NCBI GenBank assembly: GCA_008638375.1
Contig: VIRR01000524.1
Coordinates: 96,001-160,000, forward strand
Length of the DNA: 64,000 nt
Reading direction: 5' to 3'
Origin: Nyssa sinensis
Lineage: Eukaryota > Streptophyta > Magnoliopsida > Cornales > Nyssaceae
Position numbers and translations under genes: made by a program. The first letter of the stretch is position 1. Each line of letters begins with the position of its first letter. The notes beneath the pieces were generated by a model. That model saw only the letters and a list, made by a program, of their open reading frames with translations. It ran no database searches and was not told the origin of the DNA. Shown piece by piece: positions 36,459-49,249 of this stretch.

Positions 36459-37124
36459 CATTCCATCGCCTCTCTCTCTCTCTCTCTCTCTTCTTTGCAG
36501 TCAGCCTTAACTGCAGTGAACCGTCCATTACACCTTAACCATCCACATACCATGAATGCTATACATATATATATATATATGTATAAGACCACTTGCACCA
36601 AGGTCGGTGGCCTTGGTGCTTTCCTCTCAGCCACACAGTACACACACACATACACACAGTGACATACTCACTAGTCAGCAGCCCACATGCAGCCCCTTTT
36701 CCCTTTTTCCTTTTCATTTTCTTTTTATGTAATATACATAAATATATACTACACAATATTCATGCATATATTTATACTATATGTATTTTTATACACAAAT
36801 AAAATACATATTTTTATACATTAAATATATCCATAGTCTTGCATATAATTTCATTTATAATAGCTCATGCATACACTGATTTTGGGTATAGTACACGTTC
36901 ATGAAATATGGTTGTGCATGGAAATGCATGCTTGCACGCACTACGATGTTGGGTCTTAAAGTGCTCGGGTGTTGCCCGGCACTGGTTATATATTTCAATC
37001 ATTTACAGTTTCCAGTCATTCATTTCCATGAAATACCATGATATACATATTTTAATAGTTCGAGTTACACTATTCAGTCGATTGACCTCGGTAAACGTGT
37101 CGTATCCTGGGTCGGGATATCACA
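34534..37124 (-). mobile_element. Antisense LTR lacking its first ~440 bp
   Basis: Begins inside the LTR at the position matching about 42055 in solo LTR 41613-44849. It has CCAAT boxes (34591, 34616), GTCCGTTCACGGAC (34910-34925), tandem repeat remains, paired palindromes at 35487-35500 and 35537-35550, CT/AT tracts (36410-36500), and ends GGGTCGGGATATCACA at 37124. ATTAT (37125-37129) is the candidate TSD; the partner is deleted. The start appears removed by the same event that truncated the LTR at 34533. Confidence 0.72.
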
Positions 37125-37283
37125 ATTATAGTCTACTTGTATATTTTAGCCTCAAACACAATTTAGCGTGTTAGAGAAATCGATTTCATTTTAAAATTAT
37201 ACTTTTCTGGTAGCTCCATTAATCTTTAATTTAAATTTAATTACTTCACATGTTTACGTGTCGTGTCCTTGCATATCTTATTT
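37125..37283 (-). mobile_element. Antisense LTR segment A (continues at 40142)
   Basis: Short stretch matching about 49030-49145 of solo LTR 47320-51500 (TTAATTTAAATTTAATTACTTC, then ACATGTTTACGTGTCGTGTC). It ends in TATTT (37279-37283), the target duplication of the next solo LTR. Confidence 0.7.
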
Positions 37284-39878
37284 TGTCACGACCCGAAACC
37301 CACCCTATGCGGATTTCGTGTCGCGGGGCCGACCCTAAGGCCGTCCCTACTTTTTCCATTCCTGTATCATAGTACTAATATGCAAAGTACCAAATTCTTA
37401 AAACAATAACAACGGAAGTTTATCACTACAATAGTCAGCGGAAGTCTTAACATACATCATATGGTTTTACAGTACCAAGTCAAAACTAAACATAACCAGC
37501 ACCCGTAGGTGGTGAATACATGGGAGAATTAAAACATAGTCTGATACAATTCTTCAAAATATCCCCCTATGCTTCCAGACTCCTATTGGGGTCTTGCGGT
37601 GTTATTACCTGAAAAGGGGTAAGTAGGGTGGAATGAGCTACAAGAGCCCAGCAAGTAAATACAGATCTCCGACACTGGTATCGAGGATCATAAAAGAATA
37701 TGAATCCAAGAATAAGAATATGATAGCCAATCATAAAAAAATAAGATGCTATGATAGCCAATGGGAACAATTGTCATGATGGCAAATGAACAGTGGAATC
37801 ACAATGTGTAATCAGTAGGAATGGCATAACAATGTCCTGAAATTCTCGACGATAATACAATAACAAGAAAGTACTGCCAATATAATTGATCACAATAAAT
37901 CAATAAAGGAATATCTCGCAATACAAGATAATCACAAGAATAATGTAATTCAACAATTATAGTTGAGCAATCGTGTAAGAGATGCTTTTATTCTATGTCA
38001 GGGCTTAGCACGCCCTCGGTCCTTGGGGGCCCGGTTTACCCCCTTCAGTGCATCCCAATGTATGGCCACATGTCCGTTCACGGACTCGACCCGAAGGTCT
38101 TCAGTGTATTTAAAAGCATCGGATGGATATTGTAACTGAGCACAAATCCAGTATACATAAACATTTCATGATCATAAATGATTCCATAGGAGTATATAAA
38201 AATGGAATATCATCAATTCAATGGAAACATAACAATAGGCATTTCAAAGCACGGTTCAACATGATAACAATAGTGCAACAATAATCAATGTCCACCAGAT
38301 AGAACAATATCACATTGTGGAGACAATAACATCAGATACGCTCAGGAGTACAAGTTTGGCAGTAAAAGAATGAACTTGGCTTGATAACACCACATGGAAG
38401 AGAAAGGGTATCTACTTACCTCTAATGAAATCTTAGCTTAGAAATTCGTGAGTGGGCCCTTCCCCTTCAAGTTCCCTATATATCAATAAACGTGTTTCAG
38501 AATAAATGTTTATTCATCAATCTTACGTCTCGTCATCTTAAGTATCTCTAATGCCAATTTAGACTTCACCATTGCGTCCATAGGGTTCGGAATAATAAAA
38601 ATTCACTAGTTCTTTAATTTAATCGGAGTCCATTTGACTCACTTATGAAGCAGGGGTATTTTGGTCATTTTTACAAGTTGTAACTTTTCGGGACTCCGTC
38701 TCGTGAAACGGACCTCACCATTGGACTCAGAGCATCCGAGATAATAAAAATTGACTAATCATTTACCTTATTTGGACCTCGTTTGACCCACTTTTGAGTC
38801 AGGGGTATTTTTGTAAAATTAACATTTAATTAATTTTTCTTTTTGGGCCTTAGTGTAATTATTCAAAACATTTGGGGCCGGTTCATAAATTCCATAAGCT
38901 GCGGTCTGAACCAGTTGGTTCAGACCCCAAAACCCTAAACCGATCAGCCTTTCTCCTGAACCAAACGGTTCAGTTTCATTCAAGAACCGGAATACAATAA
39001 CCCAATTCCCTATCCCTATCCATGGTTCGGTTAACCCCTAAACCCCATCTCTATTTATTGTCTCTGCAACCAAACAGCCCAATTGATTTTAATTTTACAT
39101 TCAAAACGACATAGCATCACTGCCCCTAATCATTTTCGGTCGGGTCCCGACCCGGTCCGACCCAAACCCGGTCCCGTTATGACCCGAAGAAGCCCCCGAC
39201 TATCCGGTCGTCTTCTCCGGTTGGTTTTCCGACCACAGTCGCCGGAACAATGCAATTCCTCACGGATCTTCATGGTTTTACGTCCAAAAATTCACTGTTT
39301 TTCTTCCCAATGAAATCTAAGATTGCAAGGAATATTTTAGGGCTGTTTTTACCCTCCAACCTCATCGGTTTCATGCACCCATTCCCAGTTTCCGGCGTTG
39401 CACCGGTGAGGGAATAACCGGCCATAAAATGGCCATTTCTTGACCATTTAATCTAATTCAAAGTGTTTTGAGATCTTGGGGTAATTTCCTATGCATATTA
39501 TGGTTCAATTTTCCATTTAGGTTCACCTATGTTTAATCAATTTTTCTAACCGAAACCCAGTTTTATTTTTCTTGTTTTTCCTTCTTTGTTTCAAGTCCTG
39601 CTATTACAGTAAACAACTCTATTATCATATGAAATAAAATTAGAGAGTGAAGGCGCAGTAGTTTACCTGTTCTCAGTCAACTCCTATACCTTCAGTTTCA
39701 GTTCTCTCTCTATCTCTACGTCTGGTTCTTTTCTCTCCTTCCAATTCTTGCGATTCTATTTTCTCTCTCTTCAATTACCTTCTTTATCCCCTTAACCGAC
39801 CCTCAGTCGGTGGCCCTTGCCACCTGTAGCTGCGGTGGCAGCACACCCGAGCACCCAAGACACCTCACCCAATTTCTC

Positions 39879-39914
<36 letters not shown>

Positions 39915-40136
39915 CACATATTATTCCATTTACCATATATATATTTATATAGCCGTACTCAATTTACATATATGTATGTATTCATGAGATCACTTTAATA
40001 CATTATCATGCATACATATTCATATATATATATATATATCCATTTAATTATGCAACATAACTTAAAACAGTTCGGGTTTTATTATTGTATCGACTTACCT
40101 CGATATTTGTGCCGTACCCCGGGTCGGGGTATTACA
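37284..40136 (-). mobile_element. Complete solo LTR (2.85 kb), antisense, perfect TSD TATTT
   Basis: Starts TGTCACGACCCGAAACCC at 37284 and ends CCCGGGTCGGGGTATTACA at 40136, with TATTT on both sides (37279-37283, 40137-40141). It contains GTCCGTTCACGGAC (38071-38086), tandem 130-140 bp units (38560-38830), paired palindromes (38908-38921, 38958-38971) with telo-box 38930-38938, the palindrome GGTCGGGTCCCGACC (39138-39153) and an AT repeat (39883-39912). Confidence 0.92.
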
Positions 40137-41612
40137 TATTTTTCATGTACGAGCCTTAGATTAGTACTTCGGCAAAGGGTTTAGTTCATAGCCCCCTAAC
40201 TGATGCTATTCATCAAATTTTATGTCCCTTTATTTTAGACATCTCTTTTGATTGAATAGACCCTACCATTGATTCCGGAATGTCGAAGGAAGTCAATTTA
40301 GGCTTTCGCGGAACTCCGTTTGGGTTTGGTAGTAGTAAGAGCATTTTGGTCATTTCAGCATTTTTCTAGGTCTTTAATTTTTTGGAACCTCATCTCATGA
40401 CATGGACCTTACCATTGGACTCAGGAGGTCCGAGATAGTAAGAATACACTCTTTATTTACTTTATTTGGACTTCGTTTGCTTCATTCATGGCGTAGGGGT
40501 ATTTTTTAAATGTTTTTCATTTAAATATTATTAATTTAATATTAAATTTATTTTAGTTGGGCCACAGTAGAATTTCCTAGAATTTCTGGGGCCAAAATCT
40601 AATTTTCTTAACTTTCGGTCCAGACCAGTTGGTTCAGTTGAAATTTAAGTGAACCGGTCTCAAGTTCCATTGAACTAACCGGTTTGGTTGGTTTAATACG
40701 TAATGCTGCCATCATGATGACGTCAGCCCTAATATTTAAAAATTATTACTCCACACAACGTCGTCACACTTAAACCTTTGGTGCAATGGGTCGGGCCCCG
40801 ACCCTAACCCAAATCCGGCCTAACCCAATTCGAACCTACATTGTACATCGTCTTCTTCACTGATTTCTTCACTGTTGCCCTAATTTCTGAATTTCTTCCC
40901 TTCTAATTTGGATTTCATCTGCTCTTAGTTGATACATGTTCCTGAGGGTTTTGCCAACCTTTTGGCATCCATTTGAGACTTTAAACTTAACTAAATTGTT
41001 TGATTTTGTACTTGATACCCTAACCTACAACTTCATCGTAAACCCTCATTTCACCGCCAATTTTAATAGAGTTTTATTCTGCGTGATCCACATGGCATGG
41101 GGATTCAACTCCCATTCTCAAAATCGAGTTTAGGAGTTTAAAACAAGAACTGGGTTTATGACCGAAACCTGTAACTCAAGTTTTAGGGCTCATTGTTTGA
41201 GGTTTAGGGTCGCGGTCTAGTATTTTTAGGACACTGAGATGGTTTAGTTTAGGTCCCTATAGACCAAAATTGGATTAACAAAGGTCTGTTCAAACGTGTT
41301 TCAAGAGTTCCAAATTTTTCTATTCACCAATAACTCTAATTTTCTCGGTCGATTCTTCATGACTTTAAATCATTTTTCTTGCAAATTAAAGCTTATACTA
41401 TGTAGTTTAAGATTCTATATTTGCATGCTCTAAATCAGAACCATAACTGAACGTAATTCAATCAAAATTCATACTTGCTTCAGTTGACAGTTTTTTTTCT
41501 TCCCAAAACCCTCCTTCTTCAATTCCTCTCTGCTACTCTAGTTCTCTTCCTCTCTCACTCTATCTCTCCCTTCTGCTTCTCAGAAACTCCTCTCTCTCTT
41601 TCCGTGTATGAC
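40137..41612 (-). mobile_element. Antisense LTR segment B
   Basis: Continues segment A after the TATTT duplication: TTCATGTACGAGCCTTAG matches 49150 of solo LTR 47320-51500. It contains two 130-140 bp units (40240-40500), GAACC/GGTTC motifs (40625-40690), a TGACGTCA site (40718-40725) and a CT-rich stretch up to ATGAC (41608-41612), the target of the next insertion. The ORF 41475-41786 crosses that junction and is not a gene. Confidence 0.75.
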
Positions 41613-44600
41613 TGTCACGACCCGAAACCCACCCTACGCGGATCTCGTGTCGCGGGGCCGACCCGAAGGCCGTCCCTACTTTTTCCATTCCTGTATCATA
41701 GTACTAATATGCAATGCACTAAAATTTTAAACAGTAAACAGTGGAAGTCTTTATCAATTACAGTAATCCAGCGGAAGTCTTTTTAAATACATTAAACAGC
41801 GGAAGTCTATTAAATACATGACATAGTTCTATATAATTCAAAATGAGAACTAAAACATAGCCAGCACCCGGGGGTGGTGAATACATGGGAGAACTAACAT
41901 AGACTGATACAGTACTTCAAAATGTCCCCCTACGCTCTCAGACTCCTACTGGGGTCTCGCAGCGTCATCACTTGAAATAGGGGGTAAGTGGGGTGGAATG
42001 AGCTATGAAGCTCAACAAGTAAACCAGATCTCCGACATTGGTATCGATAAGATACAAATCCATGAATAAAAATATGATAGCCAATCATAAGAAGTAAGAT
42101 GCTGTGATAGCCAATGAGAACAGTTGCCATGATGGCCAATAAATAGTGGGGCACAATAAACAATCAGGAGTAATGAATAAGCAGTGATAAGATTTCTCAA
42201 CAATAACCTGTCACAATAAAAGTACTGCCACAATAAAACGATTTCAATCAAACCAATGAACAATGTAAGATAACCCATAAGAAACAGTAATCCATAAGGT
42301 ACAGTAACCATTCAACAATATATCCATAACAATAATCCAATGGAGATGCTTATAATCTGTAGTAGGGAATGGCAACCCCTCTGCGTAATTTGAGGCCCGG
42401 CATACCTCTCAGTTAAACTCACATCTTTTGCCACATGTCCGTTCACGAACTAGTTCGTCACATAAGCATCGGATGGATATTGTGACTGAGCACAATTCCA
42501 GCATTTATAAACATAGCATGATCATTTGTGATTCCATAGGGAGTATGAAAATGGAATATCATATATACAGTAAAGCATAACAGTAAGCCTTTCAAGGCAT
42601 GGTTCAATATGATGACAATAACACAATAGTCAATCAATGTCCACAAGATAGAACAATATCGCATTGTGGATAGCAATAACATGAAGTACTTTCAAGAGTA
42701 CAAGTTTGGCAGTAATGAATAAACTTGGCTTTAGAAACACCACATGGAAGAGAAAGTGATCCACTTACCTCTATCGTGATTCTATCTCAGAAATCCGTGA
42801 GTATACCCTTGCCTTTTGAGTTCCCTATATATCAGTGAGTACGTTTCAGAATAAATGCTATTCATCAAATTTTATGCCTTTCTATCATAAGTATTTCAAA
42901 TACTATTTTAGACTTTACCATTGAGGCCGGAATGCCGAAGAAAGTCGATTTAGGCTTTCGCGGAATTCCATTTGGACTTTTGCACTAAAAAGGGCAAAAT
43001 GGTCATTTTACACTTTTACGGTATTTTATCCTTCGGGGTTCCGTCTCGTAAAATGGACCCCACCATTGGACTTAGAACGTCCGAGATAACAGGTTTTGAC
43101 TATTCATTTGCCTTGTTTGGACTTCGTTTGACCCATTTTTGAATTAGGGGCATTATTGTAAAAATTAATATTTAATTAATTTTTCTTTTTGGGCAACAGT
43201 GAAATTTCTCAAAACATTTGGGGCCGGTTCATAAATTCCATAACCTACGGTCTGAACCAGTTGGTTCAAGACCAGAAACCCTAAACCGGTTTGCCCCTCC
43301 CCTGAACCAAACGGTTCAGTCCCTTTTAAAAACCGGATTTCAATAACCCTAATTTCTTATCCTATCCTTGGTTTGGATAACCCCAAACCAATTTCCAATT
43401 TACTATTCGTGTAACCAAACAACCCAAAACCCATTTAAATTAAAACCCAAAACGACACAGCTTAACTTACCCATCTCATATCCGGTCGGGTCCCGACCCG
43501 ATCCAAACCCAGACCCGTTCCTTTTAACCCGGTAGCCCCCCACGACTTTCCGGTCGTCTCCCCCAAAGCTCCGGTGAGCAAACAGTAGGGTTCCGTCACC
43601 ATCTCCGGTGACGGCAACCTGTCCCGATCGGTTTTCTCTCCCTTTTTAAATGCCAATCTCTTCCTTTCTTCCCCACGACCTCATTCCCATCCTCCATTTC
43701 CCTCAAGACCTTCCCATTCTTCTCGAATATAAAGGTTAATAGCTCCGGCCGATTTTCCGGTGAGCTGTTTTTTTCTTATTTTACACTCGGTTCTCAACTG
43801 TTTTGACCCTCTTTTCATTCTATTTAATTTCTGCATGTATAAGGATCATTCTTGGGTCATTTGAACAAGGTTTAATACATGAATTGACATACAGCCGATT
43901 ATTCTATACCACCTGCAACTTAGTTTTTCTCTATGGTTTCTACACCATTTAACTTCATTCTTTTTGCAATAAATTCCATTTTTCATGCTTATTTAGACCC
44001 TACAATTATACCTAAGCTTCATGCTCTAAATTGTAAAAACAGAATTTAAAACTCTTACCTGGGTGTTCGGATTTAGCTCACTTTGATCCTCCAAACCTCT
44101 CTGTTTCTGCTTCAATCTTTCTCTCTTCTTCTCCCCTTCAGTTCCTGACCCTTCTTTTCTTTTCTAACTTCTTAACTCACAAGACCCGTATACATATATA
44201 TAAACACCACCGCCCCTTTCTCTCTCTACCTTATCTCACTCTCTCTCTCTCTCTTGCAGTCATCCTTGACTGCAGAGAACTGCCCCCTTACTTGTAGCCA
44301 TCCACGTACCCTCCAATATACATATATACACATATATTACATATACACACCCACCACCTCACCAAGTCGGTTGGTGGGTTTCCCAAACACACACACACAC
44401 AGTGATGCACACACACACACACAATGATGCACACACTGATATTTTCCCTTTTTTGTTTTCTTTTCCTTTTTATTTATTACACATATACTTAAATACATGT
44501 ATAACCATGTTATATATATATATATACATATCAATTACATACTTTTATACATGTATTTATAATCATATAAATACGTATAACGGTATTTCTAATCACGTAT

Positions 44601-44849
44601 ACATACACTAATTTTAATCGAGCTATGTATCTATGTTCACGTATGCATGCATGAAAATACGTGCATGCACGCATTACGATGCAATGCCCTGTGATGCTCG
44701 GGTGTCACCCAGCCTTGATCATTTATTCCTATCATTCCAGTCATTCATTTCCATGAAAATATTAAGATATACATATCTTACCATTCAAGTTACATGTTTT
44801 AACCGACCTACCTCGGTATACGTGACGTATCCCGGGTCGGAATATTATA
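41613..44849 (-). mobile_element. Complete solo LTR (3.2 kb), antisense, perfect TSD ATGAC
   Basis: Starts TGTCACGACCCGAAACCC at 41613 and ends CCCGGGTCGGAATATTATA at 44849 (terminal CA now TA). ATGAC flanks it (41608-41612, 44850-44854). Landmarks: three CCAAT boxes (42081, 42111, 42136), tandem units (42900-43150), paired palindromes (43254-43267, 43304-43317) around telo-box AAACCCTAA (43276-43284), and GGTCGGGTCCCGACC (43484-43499). Confidence 0.92.
43254..43317. promoter_or_regulatory. Paired GAACC-N4-GGTTC palindromes with telo-box
   Basis: GAACCAGTTGGTTC (43254-43267) and GAACCAAACGGTTC (43304-43317) with AAACCCTAA (43276-43284) between. The same arrangement with exactly 50 bp between starts is at 786/836, 35487/35537 and 38908/38958. 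Confidence 0.6.
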
Positions 44850-45726
44850 ATGACTGCATGGTGTGTGTATACAATATGTATATATGTATATAGGTGTACA
44901 CTTGATCATTGCAAAAATCTGATTGCCCCAACCACTAGGTTTCCCCTTGCTTGTTGCAGCACCCTTAATGAGTGCTTCTCTATGTTCAATTTCACTATTT
45001 GGGGCAGGCCATTATCAGCCGTGTGTGTGTGTCTATATATATATATATATATTACATATTTTCACACACTAACCACACTTGCACACACACACACACACAG
45101 TACCCACTATTCTGCACACACACTCTCATACCTATATGTATGTGTATTTGTATATTTATATATCTATATATATATACATAAAGTAGGTTATAATTATTTT
45201 ATTTCACTTTATTTATTTATCTTTTTTTTTTACTAGATCATTCATTTCATATACACATATATATTCCATGTATATATACTTATATACAAATATACTTACA
45301 CATATACATACTTGGCCATGTACTCCCACACAATACACCTTTAATGTGTGTATGTGTGTGTCATTATATTTTCTATTAATTGCAACTAATAATTAATTTC
45401 TTATATTTAATAAATTAATTATATTAAATTAACTAATTATTCTCTTAAGTGCAAAAACCTTTACACTAATTTTTCATAACCTCATAATGCGTGCCTAAAT
45501 CTTATACTCGCATTAAGGATCGGCGGTTAACATGAAAACATATAATTACCACGGAACCAACAGGTTGGTGATTGCAATGAAAGTGATGTACAGTCGTCCT
45601 GGATTTTCAAGACTTTTACTAAAAGTCCACATGTCGGGGTTTGAAACCGACCTCGTTACTTAAGGTCTCAATCACCATTTTATAACTCCCAACTTAATGA
45701 TCCCTGATTCAGATCGGGGTGTTACA
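44850..45726 (-). mobile_element. Antisense LTR segment C with terminus
   Basis: Resumes after ATGAC, runs through AT/CA simple repeats (45025-45360) and AT-rich sequence to GATCGGGGTGTTACA at 45726. Segments A, B and C add up to about 2.5 kb and match 49030-51500 of solo LTR 47320-51500, so about 1.7 kb of the start of this LTR is missing. It is inserted in the sense LTR that resumes at 45727. Confidence 0.72.
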
Positions 45727-47295
45727 CGGGGACTCCGGGATTGTCCCACCATAAGATGTAAAATTATCAAAATACCCCTAATACAATACAACGCTCAAAT
45801 AAAGTCCAAATTGGACAAAATTGATACCAATGGAGGCCCAACTAATTGTGAACGCGTATATATGACTAAATAATGATTCAGGGTCAGAATTTCATAAAAT
45901 GTGAAATAACCAAAATACCACTAAGCATAGAAAATACAAAATAAAGGCCGAATAAATTCTAAAGGATGGCCAATCTGATATAATTGACTGTCATAAGCAT
46001 AATTATGAAAATTGAGGGTTTAAATAAGATTTTTGAACAGTCAAAGTATAAAATAGAAAATGACCGATGTGTCCCGATGATAGATACCAAATGAAGTCCA
46101 AAAGACTTAGAAATTTATATATAAGACATGTGAGATATTCTGAGGACCAAGATAGGGTTCAGGGCATGAATGATAAATTACCGTTTTGCCCTTAAGGTTA
46201 AATACTTGATTAATTGATAACGAATGAAGTCCAAATGACTTAAATTATAATTCTGGAAGCTACTAAGCTTAAGTAAGGAATTTAATAGCCTAAGTTGAAA
46301 CCTAATAAGTTAATGAAATTACTTAGATGATCTGATAGACTCCTAAGATGATAAAGAATTCATGGATGGATGAATTTTTATGTTTGTGATTGATGATGAT
46401 TATTCAAAAAATGCAAGGATTTGCCTAAGGACGAATCTGGAAAACATCTATAAATGGAGATAAGCAAACAGTTTGTGAGTAACTCGAAGCCCATGACTTG
46501 GTGTGATTTTTACTGTACCATTTAGATTCATATACTGTGAGTAACTTAAAACTTCTGACTTGGTGACATTTTAACTGTCATAGTATTTCATATACTGTAC
46601 TGTTTCATATACTGTACTATCTAAATGCATATACTGAAATGCATACTATTTGTACTGCATTACACATGGCATGATTCCATTCTGTCTTACCTTTTTGATA
46701 TGTTCTGTTCTACTTCTGTTCTGTTATATGTTATTCGGAGTCTGTTCCGATTCTATTTTGTTATGTTGTGTCTTACTCTTGGGTCCACTATAGGATTGAG
46801 CGAAATGGCTTAGGCCAGAGCATGACCCCGAGGGTAGAGGCCCCACGAGTGTTTGCTTCTGGGCAACTGGGAAAGGCTCATATGCCTGATTGGCATCCTG
46901 TTCTATTCTGTTCGTTTCAATTCTGTCTCATTCTGTTCTGATCTGACCTAGAGGGTAGAGGCCCCACGGGTGTCTGTTTATGGGCAGTTGGGAGAGGTTC
47001 AGACATACTTAACGATATACCTTTTGATTGATATATTATTATTTAGTTCAGTTCTGATCTGTTCTATTTCAGCTATGTTCTGCTCTGTTCTGTTCTAATC
47101 TGATCTGTTTTGTTCTATTTGAGCTACATTTAATCATGTATTTTATTTGGATACCATGTATATAAGAATTAGTTTTGAAACCCATGGTAGGGAACCTATG
47201 TTACTCACTGAGCTTGTTTAAGCTCACTCTATTTGCTTAACATTTTTCAAGATTTATCTCTATTGGATTAAAAGGCACAAAGAAATGACACTAAT
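45727..47295 (+). mobile_element. Sense LTR, middle part (of 33866-55213)
   Basis: Matches about 24957-26640 of solo LTR 22910-27057 along its length, including two GGCCCCACGAGTGTCTGC-type units (46832-46900, 46950-47005) and the TGTTCTGATCTG tract. It is cut at CTAAT (47291-47295) by the solo LTR starting at 47296. ORF 46625-46813 is in LTR sequence also seen at 25838-26053 and is not considered a gene. Confidence 0.85.
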
Positions 47296-47912
47296 TGTAA
47301 TACCCTGACCCATTGTAACTGTCACGACCCGAAACCCACCCTAAGCGGATTACCGGATCGCGATCGCCGCCCCGAGACCCGAGGGCCTCGAGACAAGGCT
47401 CGCATATGCAGCGGTATCGAATAGATGTGCAACATACGTTTTGCGGAAGCGTGAAAAACTTTTTCTTTTCTTTTCTCATTTTTTTTTTAAATTATGCACA
47501 TCCGTTCGGTACTGCCGCTCCATACATAGCATACATGGTTACACATTCAGAGTATAATGAAAACTTAAAAACTTCATACATTCATACAATACATATTCGA
47601 TTGCCCTGAGGGCTTATTACATATTCTTACATTGTCTATTAATACAAAACGTACTATTAGTGTTCATAATTTCTTCAAAAGAAACTACTTAACATATCCT
47701 TCCAAAAAGACAGCTAGACTCATCGTTGTCGTCCTTAAGACCCTGTCTGCTGCATCACCTGAAAGGGGGGTCCGAACAAAGTCCGGGTAAGCTAATCTAA
47801 GCTTGTGAGCAATTCCAGTATTCGTCATGGGGTTTTCAATTAGCAGTGGTTTAGTACATAAGAGTTTGTAAAATAATCACTGCCAATTGTTCGTATACTT
47901 TGAATACAGAAT

Positions 47913-48180
47913 ATATGCATTCCTTAAATCATGTAGCTTTGAAACATTTAAAGTATTCAAGCTAAACTCATACTTGTCAATTAGAGTATATAACTCAAAA
48001 CATATGCATTTCGTAAAACAATAGCTTTGAAACATTTAAAGTATTCAAGCTATACCTATACTTCGTCAAATAGAGTATATAACTCAAAACATATGCATTT
48101 CGTAAAACAATAGCTTTGAAACATTTAAAGTATTCAAGCTATACTTATACTCATGAACTTCAAAACATATAACATAACAT
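47913..48180 (-). repeat. 89-bp tandem repeat, three units
   Basis: Units beginning ATATGCAT at 47913, 48002 and 48091 (period 89 bp), each with AGCTTTGAAACATTTAAAG and TATTCAAGCTA. The LTR at 57327 has two units (about 57910 and 58001), the LTR at 61020 one, and the sense LTR 2499-4317 one in reverse. Confidence 0.85.
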
Positions 48181-49249
48181 GTATTTCTTAAATAGAGTAT
48201 ATAAAACTCAAAACATATGCACATTGAAAATGAGGGTAAAACCTGCTTCCATTTTCAAACCATTTGTCATCTTATCACTTTCATTAGTGGAATCCGTTTC
48301 GAACCGGACTCCCATATTACTTATAAATGGAGATATCTCATTTGCTTGGGGGATTAGATCCTGCTACCGGGCATTTTACAGGGCAATTGAGTTCCGTAAA
48401 ACCCAAAATCCTGCCTATTTTACAGGGCAACTGAAAACTCAGAATCCTGTCTAAGTGCTTATGCACCATTCATCTTGCATAAAAAAATACATTTAACATA
48501 TGAGTATATCAAATAGATATTTCTTGTGAGTACTTTAAAACATAACATTCATAACTTCGTGATAAACATTCGTATACTTGAAATAAGCAAATTCAGAATA
48601 TTTAACAATAATTGCATTTTAACTAGACATGCCGAAATATATTTGAAAGAAAACTGTGAGGGAAAAACCAATCACTAAGCATGTCACAATATAAACCAGA
48701 ACAATTAAAAACTGAATCATGTAAATACTGAATTTGAAACTTCAAATACTTCATATCTTCGAACTTAAAACCTTGTCAAATTCATGGAGTTAAATCTCCA
48801 ATTCAAACACAAGGTTACTCACCTTGGTTCTTTAGGGTTAGTGCTAAAATGCGCTTTCCCACTTTCCTTGTAGTTTCTAAGAACAATTCATAAACATCTC
48901 ATCAACTTCATATTCATCGTAATATCATTTCGATATTCCTTAACTTATGCTTAAATCATATTAGATCCTAAAACGATTTCATAATTTCATAGGCACTTAA
49001 TTTAACTCGTACTTGTAACTTATGACATAATTTAATGTGTTAGAAATTGAATTTATTTCAATTTATACTCTTCTGGGAGTTCCATTAACTTTAATTTAAA
49101 GTTATTTATTTGACATGTTTACGTGTCGTGTCTTTTCGTATTTCATTTCTCGTACATGCCTTAGTATTAGTACTTTGGCATTATTTCAGTTCATAGTCAT
49201 CTAACAGATGCTATTCATCAAATTTTATGTCTTTTATTTTAGACATTTC

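Noticed and set aside
36590..36625. Possible miRNA precursor from GCACCAAGG / CCTTGGTGC
   Set aside because: The inverted repeat has only 9-bp arms and a 7-nt loop, too short for a plant miRNA hairpin.
41475..41786. 103-codon ORF
   Set aside because: It runs across the junction between two LTRs at 41612/41613, so it cannot be an ancestral gene.
43276..43290. Interstitial telomere repeat
   Set aside because: Only single AAACCCTAA units are present, not tandem telomeric repeats; treated as a telo-box motif.
47913..48180. CRISPR-like or satellite array
   Set aside because: Three direct contiguous units without spacers inside an LTR of a plant genome; it is an LTR-internal tandem repeat.
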